Shown here in pieces: positions 34,666 to 42,754 of a stretch of 64,000 nt of DNA. Origin of the DNA: an uncultured Spartobacteria bacterium (GTDB lineage: Bacteria > Verrucomicrobiota > Verrucomicrobiia > Chthoniobacterales > Chthoniobacteraceae); NCBI GenBank assembly GCA_903882875.1, contig CAIRYQ010000089.1, forward strand, positions 1 to 64,000, written 5' to 3'. The notes under the pieces are model-generated. The model worked only from the letters and a program-made list of their open reading frames with translations. It was not told the DNA's origin and ran no database searches. Every line of letters begins with the position of its first letter. Position 1 is the first letter of the stretch. The position numbers and the translations under genes were made by a program.

Positions 34666-34899
34666 ATGAAATTCGATCTGAAGTTCAGCATCATAGAGAT
34701 GATGCGCGACCGGCTTCACGCGGCGCCGTTTCAGCCGTTCGTCGTCGTGTTGCATTCGGGAGAGAGGCTGCGAGTGAAGAACCCGGACGTGCTGACAGTC
34801 ACCCTTTCAGGCTGGGTCATCTACGACGACGGCGCGAAGGCGAGAATGCTGAATCCCGCGCTCGTCGCCGAGATCGAAACCAAGTCGGCGAAGGCGTAG
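34666..34899 (+). CDS. Small conserved hypothetical protein
   Basis: A 77-residue protein with DRLHAAPFQPFVVVLHSGERLRV, a pattern I associate with a family of small proteins in PVC and other environmental bacteria (Dxxxxx-PFxPFxxxxxDGxxxxV). It probably forms a small beta-barrel. No function known. It stands alone between a minus-strand gene and an atypical membrane protein gene. Confidence 0.75.
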   Translation: MKFDLKFSIIEMMRDRLHAAPFQPFVVVLHSGERLRVKNPDVLTVTLSGWVIYDDGAKARMLNPALVAEIETKSAKA

Positions 34900-34964
34900 G
34901 GCAATAGTCATCTGTCCCCCGTTCCCAGAATGCAAGCAAAAGGCGCATTTGCTCTTTCTCCCAA

Positions 34965-35522
34965 ATGACTAACTTCCATTCTTCCGATCCAAAATCCTCT
35001 CCGATCAGGAGGTGGCCGGTATTCTGCGTAATTTTCGCAGCCATATGCATCCTGGTACGGCTAACGCTTGTGGAGTATCAGGCTAATAAATCGCACACCT
35101 TCGTGGCGGCTGGGGTGGATGAACTGTCCCATTTCCAAAGCTCCACGGATTTTCCATTCGCCAGACTGATGGGTTCCGGGAGTCCACATTCATGGTTGTG
35201 GCGTCACGAGCATTTGGACAACTACGGCGAAATTATGATTAACGTGCCAGACCGTGGCGTTGTGTATACTTGGGTTGATGGAAAGCGAGTGGAACAGATT
35301 CTAAACGAAGTGGCCTATAGTGCCGCCCATGAAATGAATGATAACAGCAACGCTTCTCCCAACCTCCGGCCCGCGATGAGCCGCTTGTTCGACGCGGTTT
35401 ACCATCAACGGCGATTGCACCAACTGATGCTCTGGGGTGATGGTCTCGAGCTTGCCGCGGTGTTGTCCATATTCATTGGAATCTCGATTATTGGCCTTGC
35501 CTCGGTTTGGCGGACTGCGTGA
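34965..35522 (+). CDS. Unknown two-TM membrane protein of low GC
   Basis: A 185-residue protein I do not recognise. A hydrophobic segment lies near residues 18-34 (VFCVIFAAICILVRLTL) and another near the C-terminus (LAAVLSIFIGISIIGLASV), with a soluble domain of about 115 residues between. The GC content is about 50 %, well below neighbours at over 60 %, and codon use is correspondingly AT-richer. That suggests recent acquisition. No partner gene is evident; the next gene is convergent. Confidence 0.7.
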   Translation: MTNFHSSDPKSSPIRRWPVFCVIFAAICILVRLTLVEYQANKSHTFVAAGVDELSHFQSSTDFPFARLMGSGSPHSWLWRHEHLDNYGEIMINVPDRGVVYTWVDGKRVEQILNEVAYSAAHEMNDNSNASPNLRPAMSRLFDAVYHQRRLHQLMLWGDGLELAAVLSIFIGISIIGLASVWRTA

Positions 35523-35576
35523 AAGTAAATTCCCAGCAGAGCAGACAGACCTAACAGTCAAGTCAGTAGTAGCTCT

Positions 35577-36461
35577 TCACTTCACCCACCCGTGCTGCTG
35601 GAGCCAGAAGACGAGGTCTTTTCCCCACGGATGAACGTCGTCGGCGGGGACGCCGTTTCTGCCCTGGCTGAGGCCGATGCCGTGCGGGCCTTTCTCGAAG
35701 ACGTGGAAGTCAAACACGACGCCCGCCTTCCGCAGCGACTGCACGAAGCGGAAGCTGTTCTCGGGAAGCACGGCCTTGTCCTCGCCGGTCGTCCACACGA
35801 AGCACGGCGGGGTGTCCTTGGTGACCTGTTTGTCGTTTGAGAGCAGTTCGACGAGCTTCGGGTCGGGCTCGGCGCCGAGGAGGTTTTTCTTCGAGCCGCC
35901 GTGCGTCACGCCGTCCTCCATGCTGATGACGCCGTAGCAGATCACGCCGAAGTCCGGGCGGCAGCTCACGCGATCCACGGGATCGGCGGCGTCCGTTTTT
36001 CCCGCATCGAAATGCGTCACCGAGGTCGTCGCGAGATGTCCGCCTGCGCTGCTGCCCATCACGCCGATACGCGCCGGATCCACGCTCCACTTTGCGGCGT
36101 TCGCGCGGACGAGCCGGATCGCGCGCTGCACGTCGTGCATCATCACGGGATGCCGGTAGCCTTTCGAGCCGAGGCGGTATTTCAGCACGAAGCACGTCAC
36201 GCCTTTTTGAGTGAGATAATCCGCGTAGCCCTGGCCCTCATGTCCCGCGAGACCGCCATAGCCGCCGCCTGGGCAGATGACGATTGCCGTGCCATTGGCC
36301 GTGCCTGCCGCGGGGAGAAATGGCGTGAGCGTCGGGGTGTCCTGCTCCGCCTTGCCGAGCGCACCGGGCGCGTCGCCTTCCCACAGGCGGATGGGTTCGG
36401 CGGATGCTGTGGCGATGAATGCGGCGCTGGCGAGAGCGAGGAGGAGCGAGGTGAGTTTCAT
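35577..36461 (-). CDS. Exported alpha/beta hydrolase (acetyl-xylan-esterase-like)
   Basis: A 294-residue secreted esterase with signal peptide (MKLTSLLLALASAAFIATASA). The fold signature is complete: CPGGGYGGLAGHEG as oxyanion loop, GSSAGGH with the nucleophile serine, a GEDKAV loop for the aspartate, and KGPHGIG for the histidine. WEGDAPGALG near the N-terminus is common in BD-FAE and acetyl-xylan-esterase relatives that deacetylate plant polysaccharides. Confidence in an esterase is high; the substrate is inferred. Confidence 0.9.
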   Translation of the reverse strand: MKLTSLLLALASAAFIATASAEPIRLWEGDAPGALGKAEQDTPTLTPFLPAAGTANGTAIVICPGGGYGGLAGHEGQGYADYLTQKGVTCFVLKYRLGSKGYRHPVMMHDVQRAIRLVRANAAKWSVDPARIGVMGSSAGGHLATTSVTHFDAGKTDAADPVDRVSCRPDFGVICYGVISMEDGVTHGGSKKNLLGAEPDPKLVELLSNDKQVTKDTPPCFVWTTGEDKAVLPENSFRFVQSLRKAGVVFDFHVFEKGPHGIGLSQGRNGVPADDVHPWGKDLVFWLQQHGWVK

Positions 36462-36584
36462 GAGTTAGAATATCTGGGGAAATGCCGCGAGGGTCTTTGC
36501 GCGGGTGCGAATGTTACGAGCAGGAGCATGCGCGCTTTCCTAGAAAAAAGATGGGCGTGCGAGGGTTTGATCGCCCGCATCATC

Positions 36585-37235
36585 TCAGACGTGCCACACG
36601 ACTTCCGACGCGGGGAAGCGCACCTTCGCGAGCTGCGCATACTTGTCATCCGCCGAGCGGAAGCCTGCGGCGCATGCGACGACGGTCTCGAACTCCATGC
36701 CTTCGAGTCCGATGATCTTGTCGTAGTTCGCAGGCTCGATGCCCTCCATCGGGCATGTGTCCACGCCGAGCACTGCGGCGCTCGTCATGAAATTCCCGAG
36801 GGCGATATACACCTGCCGGATGGCCCACTCGCGCAGCCAGCCCTCCTTTGCGGCCTTGCCGGCGAAGCCCGTCATCATGTCGCGGTAGCTCTTGAGCGCA
36901 TCCTTCGATCCGCCGCGCGTGGCGATGACTCTTTCGAGAAAATGATCCACGTCCTTTTCCCCGAGCGCCTTTCTTGTGGCGAATACGACGAAGTGCGAGC
37001 AGCCCGTCGGCTGTGTCTGATTCCACGAGAGCGACACAAGGTTGTGCTTCACCGCAGCGTCCGTGATCACGATGAACTTCCACGGCTGCAATCCGAACGA
37101 CGAGGGCGTGAGGATGAGCGCCTGCTCGAGTGTGGCCCAGAGTTCCGGCGTGATCTTTCGTGTCGCGTCGAATTTTTTCGTGGCGTAGCGCCAGTTCAGT
37201 TGGGCGAGGAGTGCTTCGGGATGCAGTGTGTTCAT
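36585..37235 (-). CDS. Nitroreductase-family flavoprotein
   Basis: A 216-residue NAD(P)H-dependent FMN oxidoreductase. The N-terminus RYATKKFDATRKI and TPSSFGLQPWKFIVI are the standard nitroreductase motifs; a late EGIEPANYD loop matches NfsB-like members. It is cytosolic. Start at 37235 (MNTLHPEALLAQ), ten codons inside a longer frame. The gene is separate from the Gfo/Idh gene on its right by 60 bases. Confidence 0.9.
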   Translation of the reverse strand: MNTLHPEALLAQLNWRYATKKFDATRKITPELWATLEQALILTPSSFGLQPWKFIVITDAAVKHNLVSLSWNQTQPTGCSHFVVFATRKALGEKDVDHFLERVIATRGGSKDALKSYRDMMTGFAGKAAKEGWLREWAIRQVYIALGNFMTSAAVLGVDTCPMEGIEPANYDKIIGLEGMEFETVVACAAGFRSADDKYAQLAKVRFPASEVVWHV

Positions 37236-37295
37236 CCTGCGAGCTACGCGGAACAGCCGCGGCAAGACTAGTCCAAATGATGTGACCTTTGCGCG

Positions 37296-38303
37296 TCAGC
37301 GTTTCGCCGCGATCTCTGCGCGCGTTTTTTCGATGAGCGATTTCACGTTGATGTCCTCGCCGCCTTTTTTTGCGCTCTGTTCGGCGGCCTCCATGAACGC
37401 GTACAGCTCCAGCGTTTCCTCCGCGCTCACGGGCACCTGGCCGGTGCGGAACATCTTCACGATCTCGAACAGCAGCACGTCGTAGCTGTCGTATGCGCCG
37501 ATGGCCGCCTCGCCCTTTTCGCCCACGGCCTTGCCGCCGTATCCCTTGCCGTTCTGATCGTCCGTGAAGACGCCCGTGCGTCCGCCGGACCACTGGCCTG
37601 TCACTTCAAATTTCCCATCGGAAATCAGAATGCTGCTCACGGATTCGCAGCCCGTGCCCATCACCGTGAACAGCGCCTCGCAGCCATGCACCGCGTACCA
37701 ATAGAGCGGCGAGTGCGTGGCTTCGCGGTGTGCCGGGCTGAACGTCTCGGCATGCTTCACCTTGCCGATGGAGCCGTTGCGCACCGCCTGCGTCGCTTTG
37801 GAAAATCGCAGCGACGACGAGCAGAACGCCGGCACGCCGGACTCCTTGATCAGATCGAGGATGCGAATCGTGTCCGCGAGATCGCCCGCGATCGGCTTGT
37901 CAATGAACACGGGCTTCTTCGCGGCGAGCACCGGCTTGAGCTGTTCGAGATGCACGCGCCCGTCGTTGGATTCGAGGAAGACCACGTCCACGCGTTTCAA
38001 AAGCTCATCAATCGAGTCCACGATTTCGACCCCCATCGCCTTCACCTTCTCCGTGTATTCCGGCACGCGCTTGGTGCTGCTTTCGATGTCCTTGCTCCCC
38101 TGCGGATACGCCGCGACCACGCGCACGCCCGCGAGCTTCTCCGCATCCTCGGGCTTCTTCGTGCCCTTGTTCAGCGACTGCGTGAAGGCGAGGACATGCG
38201 AGGTGTCGAGGCCGATGATTCCGGCCCGGAGCAGCTTCGGTTCTCCGGCGGAAGCGACGAGCGTGAGCGCGAACAGGGCGGCGAAGAGGAGGGGAAATTT
38301 CAT
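37296..38303 (-). CDS. Exported Gfo/Idh/MocA-like oxidoreductase
   Basis: A 335-residue protein with a Sec-type signal (MKFPLLFAALFALTLVASA), followed by a Gfo/Idh/MocA Rossmann domain: RAGIIGLDTSHVLAF at the dinucleotide loop and FIDKPIAGDL, the EKP/DKP-type loop with the catalytic lysine. The C-terminal substrate domain ends with SLIEKTRAEIAAKR. GLDTSH in place of the usual GxGxxG makes NAD(P) binding uncertain. Periplasmic oxidoreductases of this family are abundant in PVC bacteria, with mostly unknown sugars. A second relative follows upstream. Confidence 0.85.
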   Translation of the reverse strand: MKFPLLFAALFALTLVASAGEPKLLRAGIIGLDTSHVLAFTQSLNKGTKKPEDAEKLAGVRVVAAYPQGSKDIESSTKRVPEYTEKVKAMGVEIVDSIDELLKRVDVVFLESNDGRVHLEQLKPVLAAKKPVFIDKPIAGDLADTIRILDLIKESGVPAFCSSSLRFSKATQAVRNGSIGKVKHAETFSPAHREATHSPLYWYAVHGCEALFTVMGTGCESVSSILISDGKFEVTGQWSGGRTGVFTDDQNGKGYGGKAVGEKGEAAIGAYDSYDVLLFEIVKMFRTGQVPVSAEETLELYAFMEAAEQSAKKGGEDINVKSLIEKTRAEIAAKR

Positions 38304-38389
38304 GCGGAGAGCAATACCCGGCGCGCTCGTGTGACGTTAGGAAAAGTTCACCGCCGGAATGCGCTCGCCTGATCCGCGCTTTTCGCCGC

Positions 38390-39508
38390 CTACCCCGAGA
38401 CCTCGGCGAGGCTCACGAGCCGGCTCTTTTCGCCGAGCGACTTCGCGGCGGCGTGGACGATCGCCGTGACCTCCTGAATTTCCGCGTGCGGCACCGGCTC
38501 CTTTCCGGTGATCAGCATCTCGCGGAAGGTCGCCGCCATGCGGAACATCTGGTAGTGGTGCCCGTGCCAAAAATCCCCCTCGATGGACGGCGTGGTCGAG
38601 TAGAGCTTTTTCTTAAAATACACGTCGGTGCGATCGTACTCGAATCGCTCGTACGGCTGGCCGAACCAAAAATGGCACGGGTAGCGATCCGGATACGTGA
38701 TGAACCCGTGGCAGGTGTCTTTGTGTTCGACCATGCTCACCGCCTCCGCGCCCGCGCCCATCAGTGTCACGATGCCCCACACCGGATGCTGGCCATAGAC
38801 CATCCAGCCGGGGAGCGAGTAGCGGCTGTAGAGCCGCATCGAAACATGTTCGATCGCACCGAACTCGCCCGAGTCCCGCCACCGCATCGCCGCCTCCATT
38901 CCCCATTCGTAGCGCCAGCAGCTTGCGGACATCAGCGGTGCGCGGTGTTTACGCGCAAACTCCAAAATTTTCCGCGTGCCCTGCACCGTCCCGCCGATCG
39001 GCTTGTCGCAAAATGTCGGCAGCCCTTTCGCGAGTCCCGGTGCGACGAGATCGCAATGATCCTCGCCTCCGCCCGACGCATCGCCGAGCCAGATCGCGTC
39101 CACATTCGCCACGAGTTCGTCGAGCGAATGCGCCGCCTGCACGCCGGGAAACGCCTCGGTGAACGGCCCTGTCGCGGACGGATCCGCGTCGTAGATGTGC
39201 GTGATTTTCGTGTCCGGAAATGGCCAGCCGTCAAACGCATGGCGCGGATTGCGGATGATCGTCTGGAAAAATTTCGCCGAGCCTTTGTCCTGATATTTGC
39301 TGATCGCATCGAGATTGCAGACCGGGTGCAGATACTGCGCGAAATGCCACGTGTGCCCGTTCGCCCTCTGCGCCTTCCCGTCCTTGCTCGCCGAGATCAC
39401 GCCGATGCGGAAGGTCTTCGTGTCCGCGGCCGCGCGCGCAAGCCCCGTAGTCGCCGTCGCCGCAACCGAGCCTGCCATTGCCAGAAGTCCGCGTCGTGAA
39501 ATGTTCAT
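38390..39508 (-). CDS. Tat-exported Gfo/Idh/MocA-like oxidoreductase
   Basis: A 372-residue protein with a twin-arginine signal (SRRGLLAMAGSVAATATTGLA), hence exported with cofactor. The Rossmann part opens with FRIGVISASKDGKAQ; the catalytic loop reads CDKPIGGTVQGTR. The C-terminal domain has the RWRDSGEFGAIEHVSMRL beta-sheet typical of the family. Export route differs from the neighbouring 37296-38303 relative, which has a Sec signal. The start at 39508 is set by the Tat signal. Confidence 0.87.
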   Translation of the reverse strand: MNISRRGLLAMAGSVAATATTGLARAAADTKTFRIGVISASKDGKAQRANGHTWHFAQYLHPVCNLDAISKYQDKGSAKFFQTIIRNPRHAFDGWPFPDTKITHIYDADPSATGPFTEAFPGVQAAHSLDELVANVDAIWLGDASGGGEDHCDLVAPGLAKGLPTFCDKPIGGTVQGTRKILEFARKHRAPLMSASCWRYEWGMEAAMRWRDSGEFGAIEHVSMRLYSRYSLPGWMVYGQHPVWGIVTLMGAGAEAVSMVEHKDTCHGFITYPDRYPCHFWFGQPYERFEYDRTDVYFKKKLYSTTPSIEGDFWHGHHYQMFRMAATFREMLITGKEPVPHAEIQEVTAIVHAAAKSLGEKSRLVSLAEVSG

Positions 39509-39667
39509 GGGAAATGGATGCTGAAGTGGTGAAGGTGTTCGTGAAGTGGGGGAGCCCGCCATGCTTCACCCGACGGCAGCGTATTCGTTGGTACCTTTCA
39601 CAGGGCGCGTGCGCATCATGCGCCCGACGGTCAAAATCCAACGTCGGCGTCGCCCGCAGTTTGATCG

Positions 39668-40858
39668 TTGAATCACATGGCGCGGGCGATGGATGGTGGC
39701 GCGATGCGACTGCCCGCTCCCACACCACTCGCCGGACGACCCACTGTCGCGCTCGGCTGCACCGGCCTGCATTTTCCGACGGAGGCGCTGCACGCTGTGG
39801 TGAAAAATGGAAGCGCACCCGTGTTCATGCACCGGCTCACGGGCGAGGAGGGCAGCGGCGACGACGGCCCTCGTGAGATGATCGCGGCGACGGCGGAGGC
39901 ATTGGAGAAATCCGGCCACGCGACCGCATGGGGCGCGGGATGCTCGGTGCGCAGCGCGGCGGAGGCCGCGGCTTTTGCGACGGCGGGCTGCACATGGTTT
40001 TCGTTCGAACTCGCCGGCGCGGTGGATCCGTGCGCAGACACGATGTCGCTCGACGAACTCGATGCGGCCATCGTCACCATCGAAGACACCGGCTGTCTCG
40101 CGGCAGAGTGGCACGCGAACTACACGGAGCGTGAATGGCCGCTTGCTTCGGGCCGAAAGCTGCGGCTGGCCGACGAGACGCTCGCGCGCGCCGCGGTGAA
40201 ATTTGGCCGCGCCCTCGCACATGCGGCGCAGATCCAGCAGGCCATTCGCACGCTGTGGAGCGGGCGGGGCGGCGTGCCGGACATCGAGCTGTGTTTCGCC
40301 GGCACGCGCGAAACGTGGAGTGAGGAGGAGTTCCTTTTTCTGGCACTGGAGTCCGCGCGCCAGGGAATCTGCCCCGTGTGCATCGCGCCGCCGCTCGGAC
40401 CGGAGTGGCAACCGGGCGCGGAGTTTTCCGGCGATGAAAATGCGCTTGCCTCGATGCTCGCAAGATTCGGCGAGATCGCGGGGCTCATCGGGCAATTGAA
40501 AATCGGAATCCGCCATGCGGCTTGCAAAACGCAGCCGACATCGCTGCCTGCGCTCGTCGGACCTGCGCATCTTGATCTCACCGAAACCGCATGGCTCGCG
40601 ACGCTCGATGCGCTCGCGCGGCGGCAGCCGGAAATTTTCCGCCGCTGGCTTTGCGCCGCGCAGGAGATGTTTCCGTTTGCGGCAAACGGCATGGCGCTCG
40701 CGATCACAGAGGAGGACATCCATGTGCTCCCGCAGGTCGGCGATGCGGAACTCGCGTCCACGTTTCTCGGCGACGTGCGCGGGCGTCAGCTCCTGCTCTC
40801 GACCTTTCACGATGTGCTGCGGAGCGACCGCCCGCTGCGCGAGGCGATCCGTCGCTGA
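39668..40858 (+). CDS. Divergent UxaE-like paralogue, probably altered active site
   Basis: A 396-residue protein whose C-terminal third follows the layout of the UxaE epimerase encoded at 21803-23053: HLDLTETAWLATLDALARR matches LHIKTAGTTWLEE in position, and GRQLLLSTFHDVL matches the terminal QLLHVSF segment. The family's HSGSDKF stretch is replaced by GIRHAACKTQPTS here, so the metal or substrate site is probably lost or changed. The relationship is inferred from motif order, not alignment. The start may be the ATG at 39704 instead. It has no signal peptide. It could have a regulatory or new catalytic role. Confidence 0.6.
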   Translation: MNHMARAMDGGAMRLPAPTPLAGRPTVALGCTGLHFPTEALHAVVKNGSAPVFMHRLTGEEGSGDDGPREMIAATAEALEKSGHATAWGAGCSVRSAAEAAAFATAGCTWFSFELAGAVDPCADTMSLDELDAAIVTIEDTGCLAAEWHANYTEREWPLASGRKLRLADETLARAAVKFGRALAHAAQIQQAIRTLWSGRGGVPDIELCFAGTRETWSEEEFLFLALESARQGICPVCIAPPLGPEWQPGAEFSGDENALASMLARFGEIAGLIGQLKIGIRHAACKTQPTSLPALVGPAHLDLTETAWLATLDALARRQPEIFRRWLCAAQEMFPFAANGMALAITEEDIHVLPQVGDAELASTFLGDVRGRQLLLSTFHDVLRSDRPLREAIRR

Positions 40859-40973
40859 GGGCCCGGAAGCGGATCGTGAGAGCACGGGCACGAGCAAGAC
40901 AAAGACGGAAGCAGGCGATCCGATTCGCACGTCAGTCTGGCATGTTGCGCAAAGTTCCGTCAGCCTTTCGCCC

Positions 40974-42695
40974 GTGCCTGAATCCATCGCCGAGCCACGC
41001 CTTTCCAAAGCGGCACCTACGCTCGCCGGGCACCTCGACCGCGTGCGGCACAGGCAGTGCGGAGTCGCGCTGCGCACTGGGATTGCGATGGCGTTCGTGG
41101 CGCTGCTCGCATGGCTCGCGATCGAGATGCCGCTGGACTGGCTGCTCGCGCTGCACGTCACGGTGCGCGCGGCGATTCTCGTGTGCGGGCTCGGCGGCTC
41201 GGCGGCACTTGCGTGGCAGTTCGGCATCCGCCCGTGGTTGAACCGCCCGGACGATGATCACGTGGCGCTCGCCATCGAACGTGCGCTGCCGCAATTCCGC
41301 AGCCGCTTCATCGCGAGCGTGCAGCTCTCGCGCGAGCACGACGCGCCTGATCCCGAGGGAATCCGCGAACCCGTGAGCCGCACGCTCGTGGATGCGCTGC
41401 TCGCCGAGACCGGAGGGATCGCCGCGGACGCGCCGTTCGACGACGTGGTGAATACGGATGCGTTGCGCCGATGGGTGCGTGTCGCGACCGCCGCGGCACT
41501 GCTCGCCGCGGCGCTGTGGTTTGCCGCCGGACGCGCGAGCTGGCCGCTCCTCCAGCGCGCTCTGCTGATGAATGTGCCGGTGCCGCGCAAGACGATGATT
41601 GTGGCGTTCACGGGCGCGCGTGTGATCGCGATCGGCGACGATTTGAAAATCGAGGCGACCGCCGCCGGGGTCATTCCAAAATCCGGCAGGCTTATCGTCG
41701 AATCGGCGAATGGGCGGCGGCAGGAGTTTTCGCTCGATTCGACGCCCGAGGCGCGAGTCCGCTTCGCACGCACGTTGCAGAGCGTGCAGGAGGATTTCCG
41801 CTACCGCATCGAACTCGGCGACAACCGTACCGAGACGGCGAAGGTGCGCGTGCGTCACCGCCCGGCGATTGCATCCGTCGCATACGAGCAACAGTGGCCC
41901 GCCTACACGAAACTCGCGCCCGTGCGGCGGCAGCCCGGCAATCTCAAGCTCCTCGCAGGATCGAAACTCAGCGTGCGTCTCACTGCGACTTCGCCGCTGC
42001 GTAGCGCCACGATGCGACTCACGGGCGCGGAGCCGATAAAAGTGATCCGCAGCACGCCGCTCGTCGCGAACGACGCCGGCGAATGGACGGGTGCCGTGGA
42101 GATTCCCGCGAAAGATGTCACCGGCGTGACTTTTCAACTCACGGACGACGAGGGCGTGGAGTCGCGCGCGATGGCCATGCACCGCATCGAGATCGTGCCG
42201 GACGCGCCGCCGACGATCCGCATCGTGCAGCCCGTGCGCCGCGAGGAATTGCTGACGCAGAAGGCCACGCTGCTGCTCGGCTTCGAGGCGAAGGACGACT
42301 TCGGCGTCGCGCGCGTGTTGCTGCACTACGCGGTGAACTGGACCGAGGACGCGTCGCACAAGACCGTCGAACTCGATCTCGGCGGCGAGCAGCCGAAGGT
42401 GCTCGCACGGCGCTTCGAGTGGAAAATCGCGCACCTCACGCCGCCGCCCGCGGAGAACGACACGATTGATTTCTGGCTCGAGGCCCGCGACGCGAACGAC
42501 GTGACCGGCCCTGGCATCGCGGTGATGGCCGAGCACTGGCAGGCTCGCATCGTGAGCGACGATGAAAAGCGTGCCGACCTTGCGAACCGCTTGAACGACA
42601 CGCTCCAGTCCCTCGATGCAGTGCGGCAAAGCCAGCAGGATCTCGCGACGAAGCTCGGCGATCTCATCCACGAAAAGCCCGCCGCGCCGAAGTGA
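40974..42695 (+). CDS. Large DUF4175-like membrane protein
   Basis: A 573-residue protein with two or three N-terminal membrane segments (GIAMAFVALLAWLAIEM, AAILVCGLGGSAALAW, then AAALLAAALWFAAG near residue 170) and a long extracytoplasmic part with beta-rich, immunoglobulin-like stretches (GDDLKIEATAAGVIPKSG; DDFGVARVLLHYAVN). The layout resembles DUF4175-type proteins. The C-terminus is helical (ANRLNDTLQSLDAVRQSQQDL). I used the GTG at 40974 as start, since no better start precedes the first membrane segment. It overlaps or abuts the next frame (stop at 42693-42695), so they are likely an operon. Function unknown. Confidence 0.65.
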   Translation: MPESIAEPRLSKAAPTLAGHLDRVRHRQCGVALRTGIAMAFVALLAWLAIEMPLDWLLALHVTVRAAILVCGLGGSAALAWQFGIRPWLNRPDDDHVALAIERALPQFRSRFIASVQLSREHDAPDPEGIREPVSRTLVDALLAETGGIAADAPFDDVVNTDALRRWVRVATAAALLAAALWFAAGRASWPLLQRALLMNVPVPRKTMIVAFTGARVIAIGDDLKIEATAAGVIPKSGRLIVESANGRRQEFSLDSTPEARVRFARTLQSVQEDFRYRIELGDNRTETAKVRVRHRPAIASVAYEQQWPAYTKLAPVRRQPGNLKLLAGSKLSVRLTATSPLRSATMRLTGAEPIKVIRSTPLVANDAGEWTGAVEIPAKDVTGVTFQLTDDEGVESRAMAMHRIEIVPDAPPTIRIVQPVRREELLTQKATLLLGFEAKDDFGVARVLLHYAVNWTEDASHKTVELDLGGEQPKVLARRFEWKIAHLTPPPAENDTIDFWLEARDANDVTGPGIAVMAEHWQARIVSDDEKRADLANRLNDTLQSLDAVRQSQQDLATKLGDLIHEKPAAPK

Positions 42696-42754
42696 TTTCT
42701 TTCCGAGACAAGGGCCGCATGTCTGCGTATCCTGCAGACGTCACCAACTTCCGC

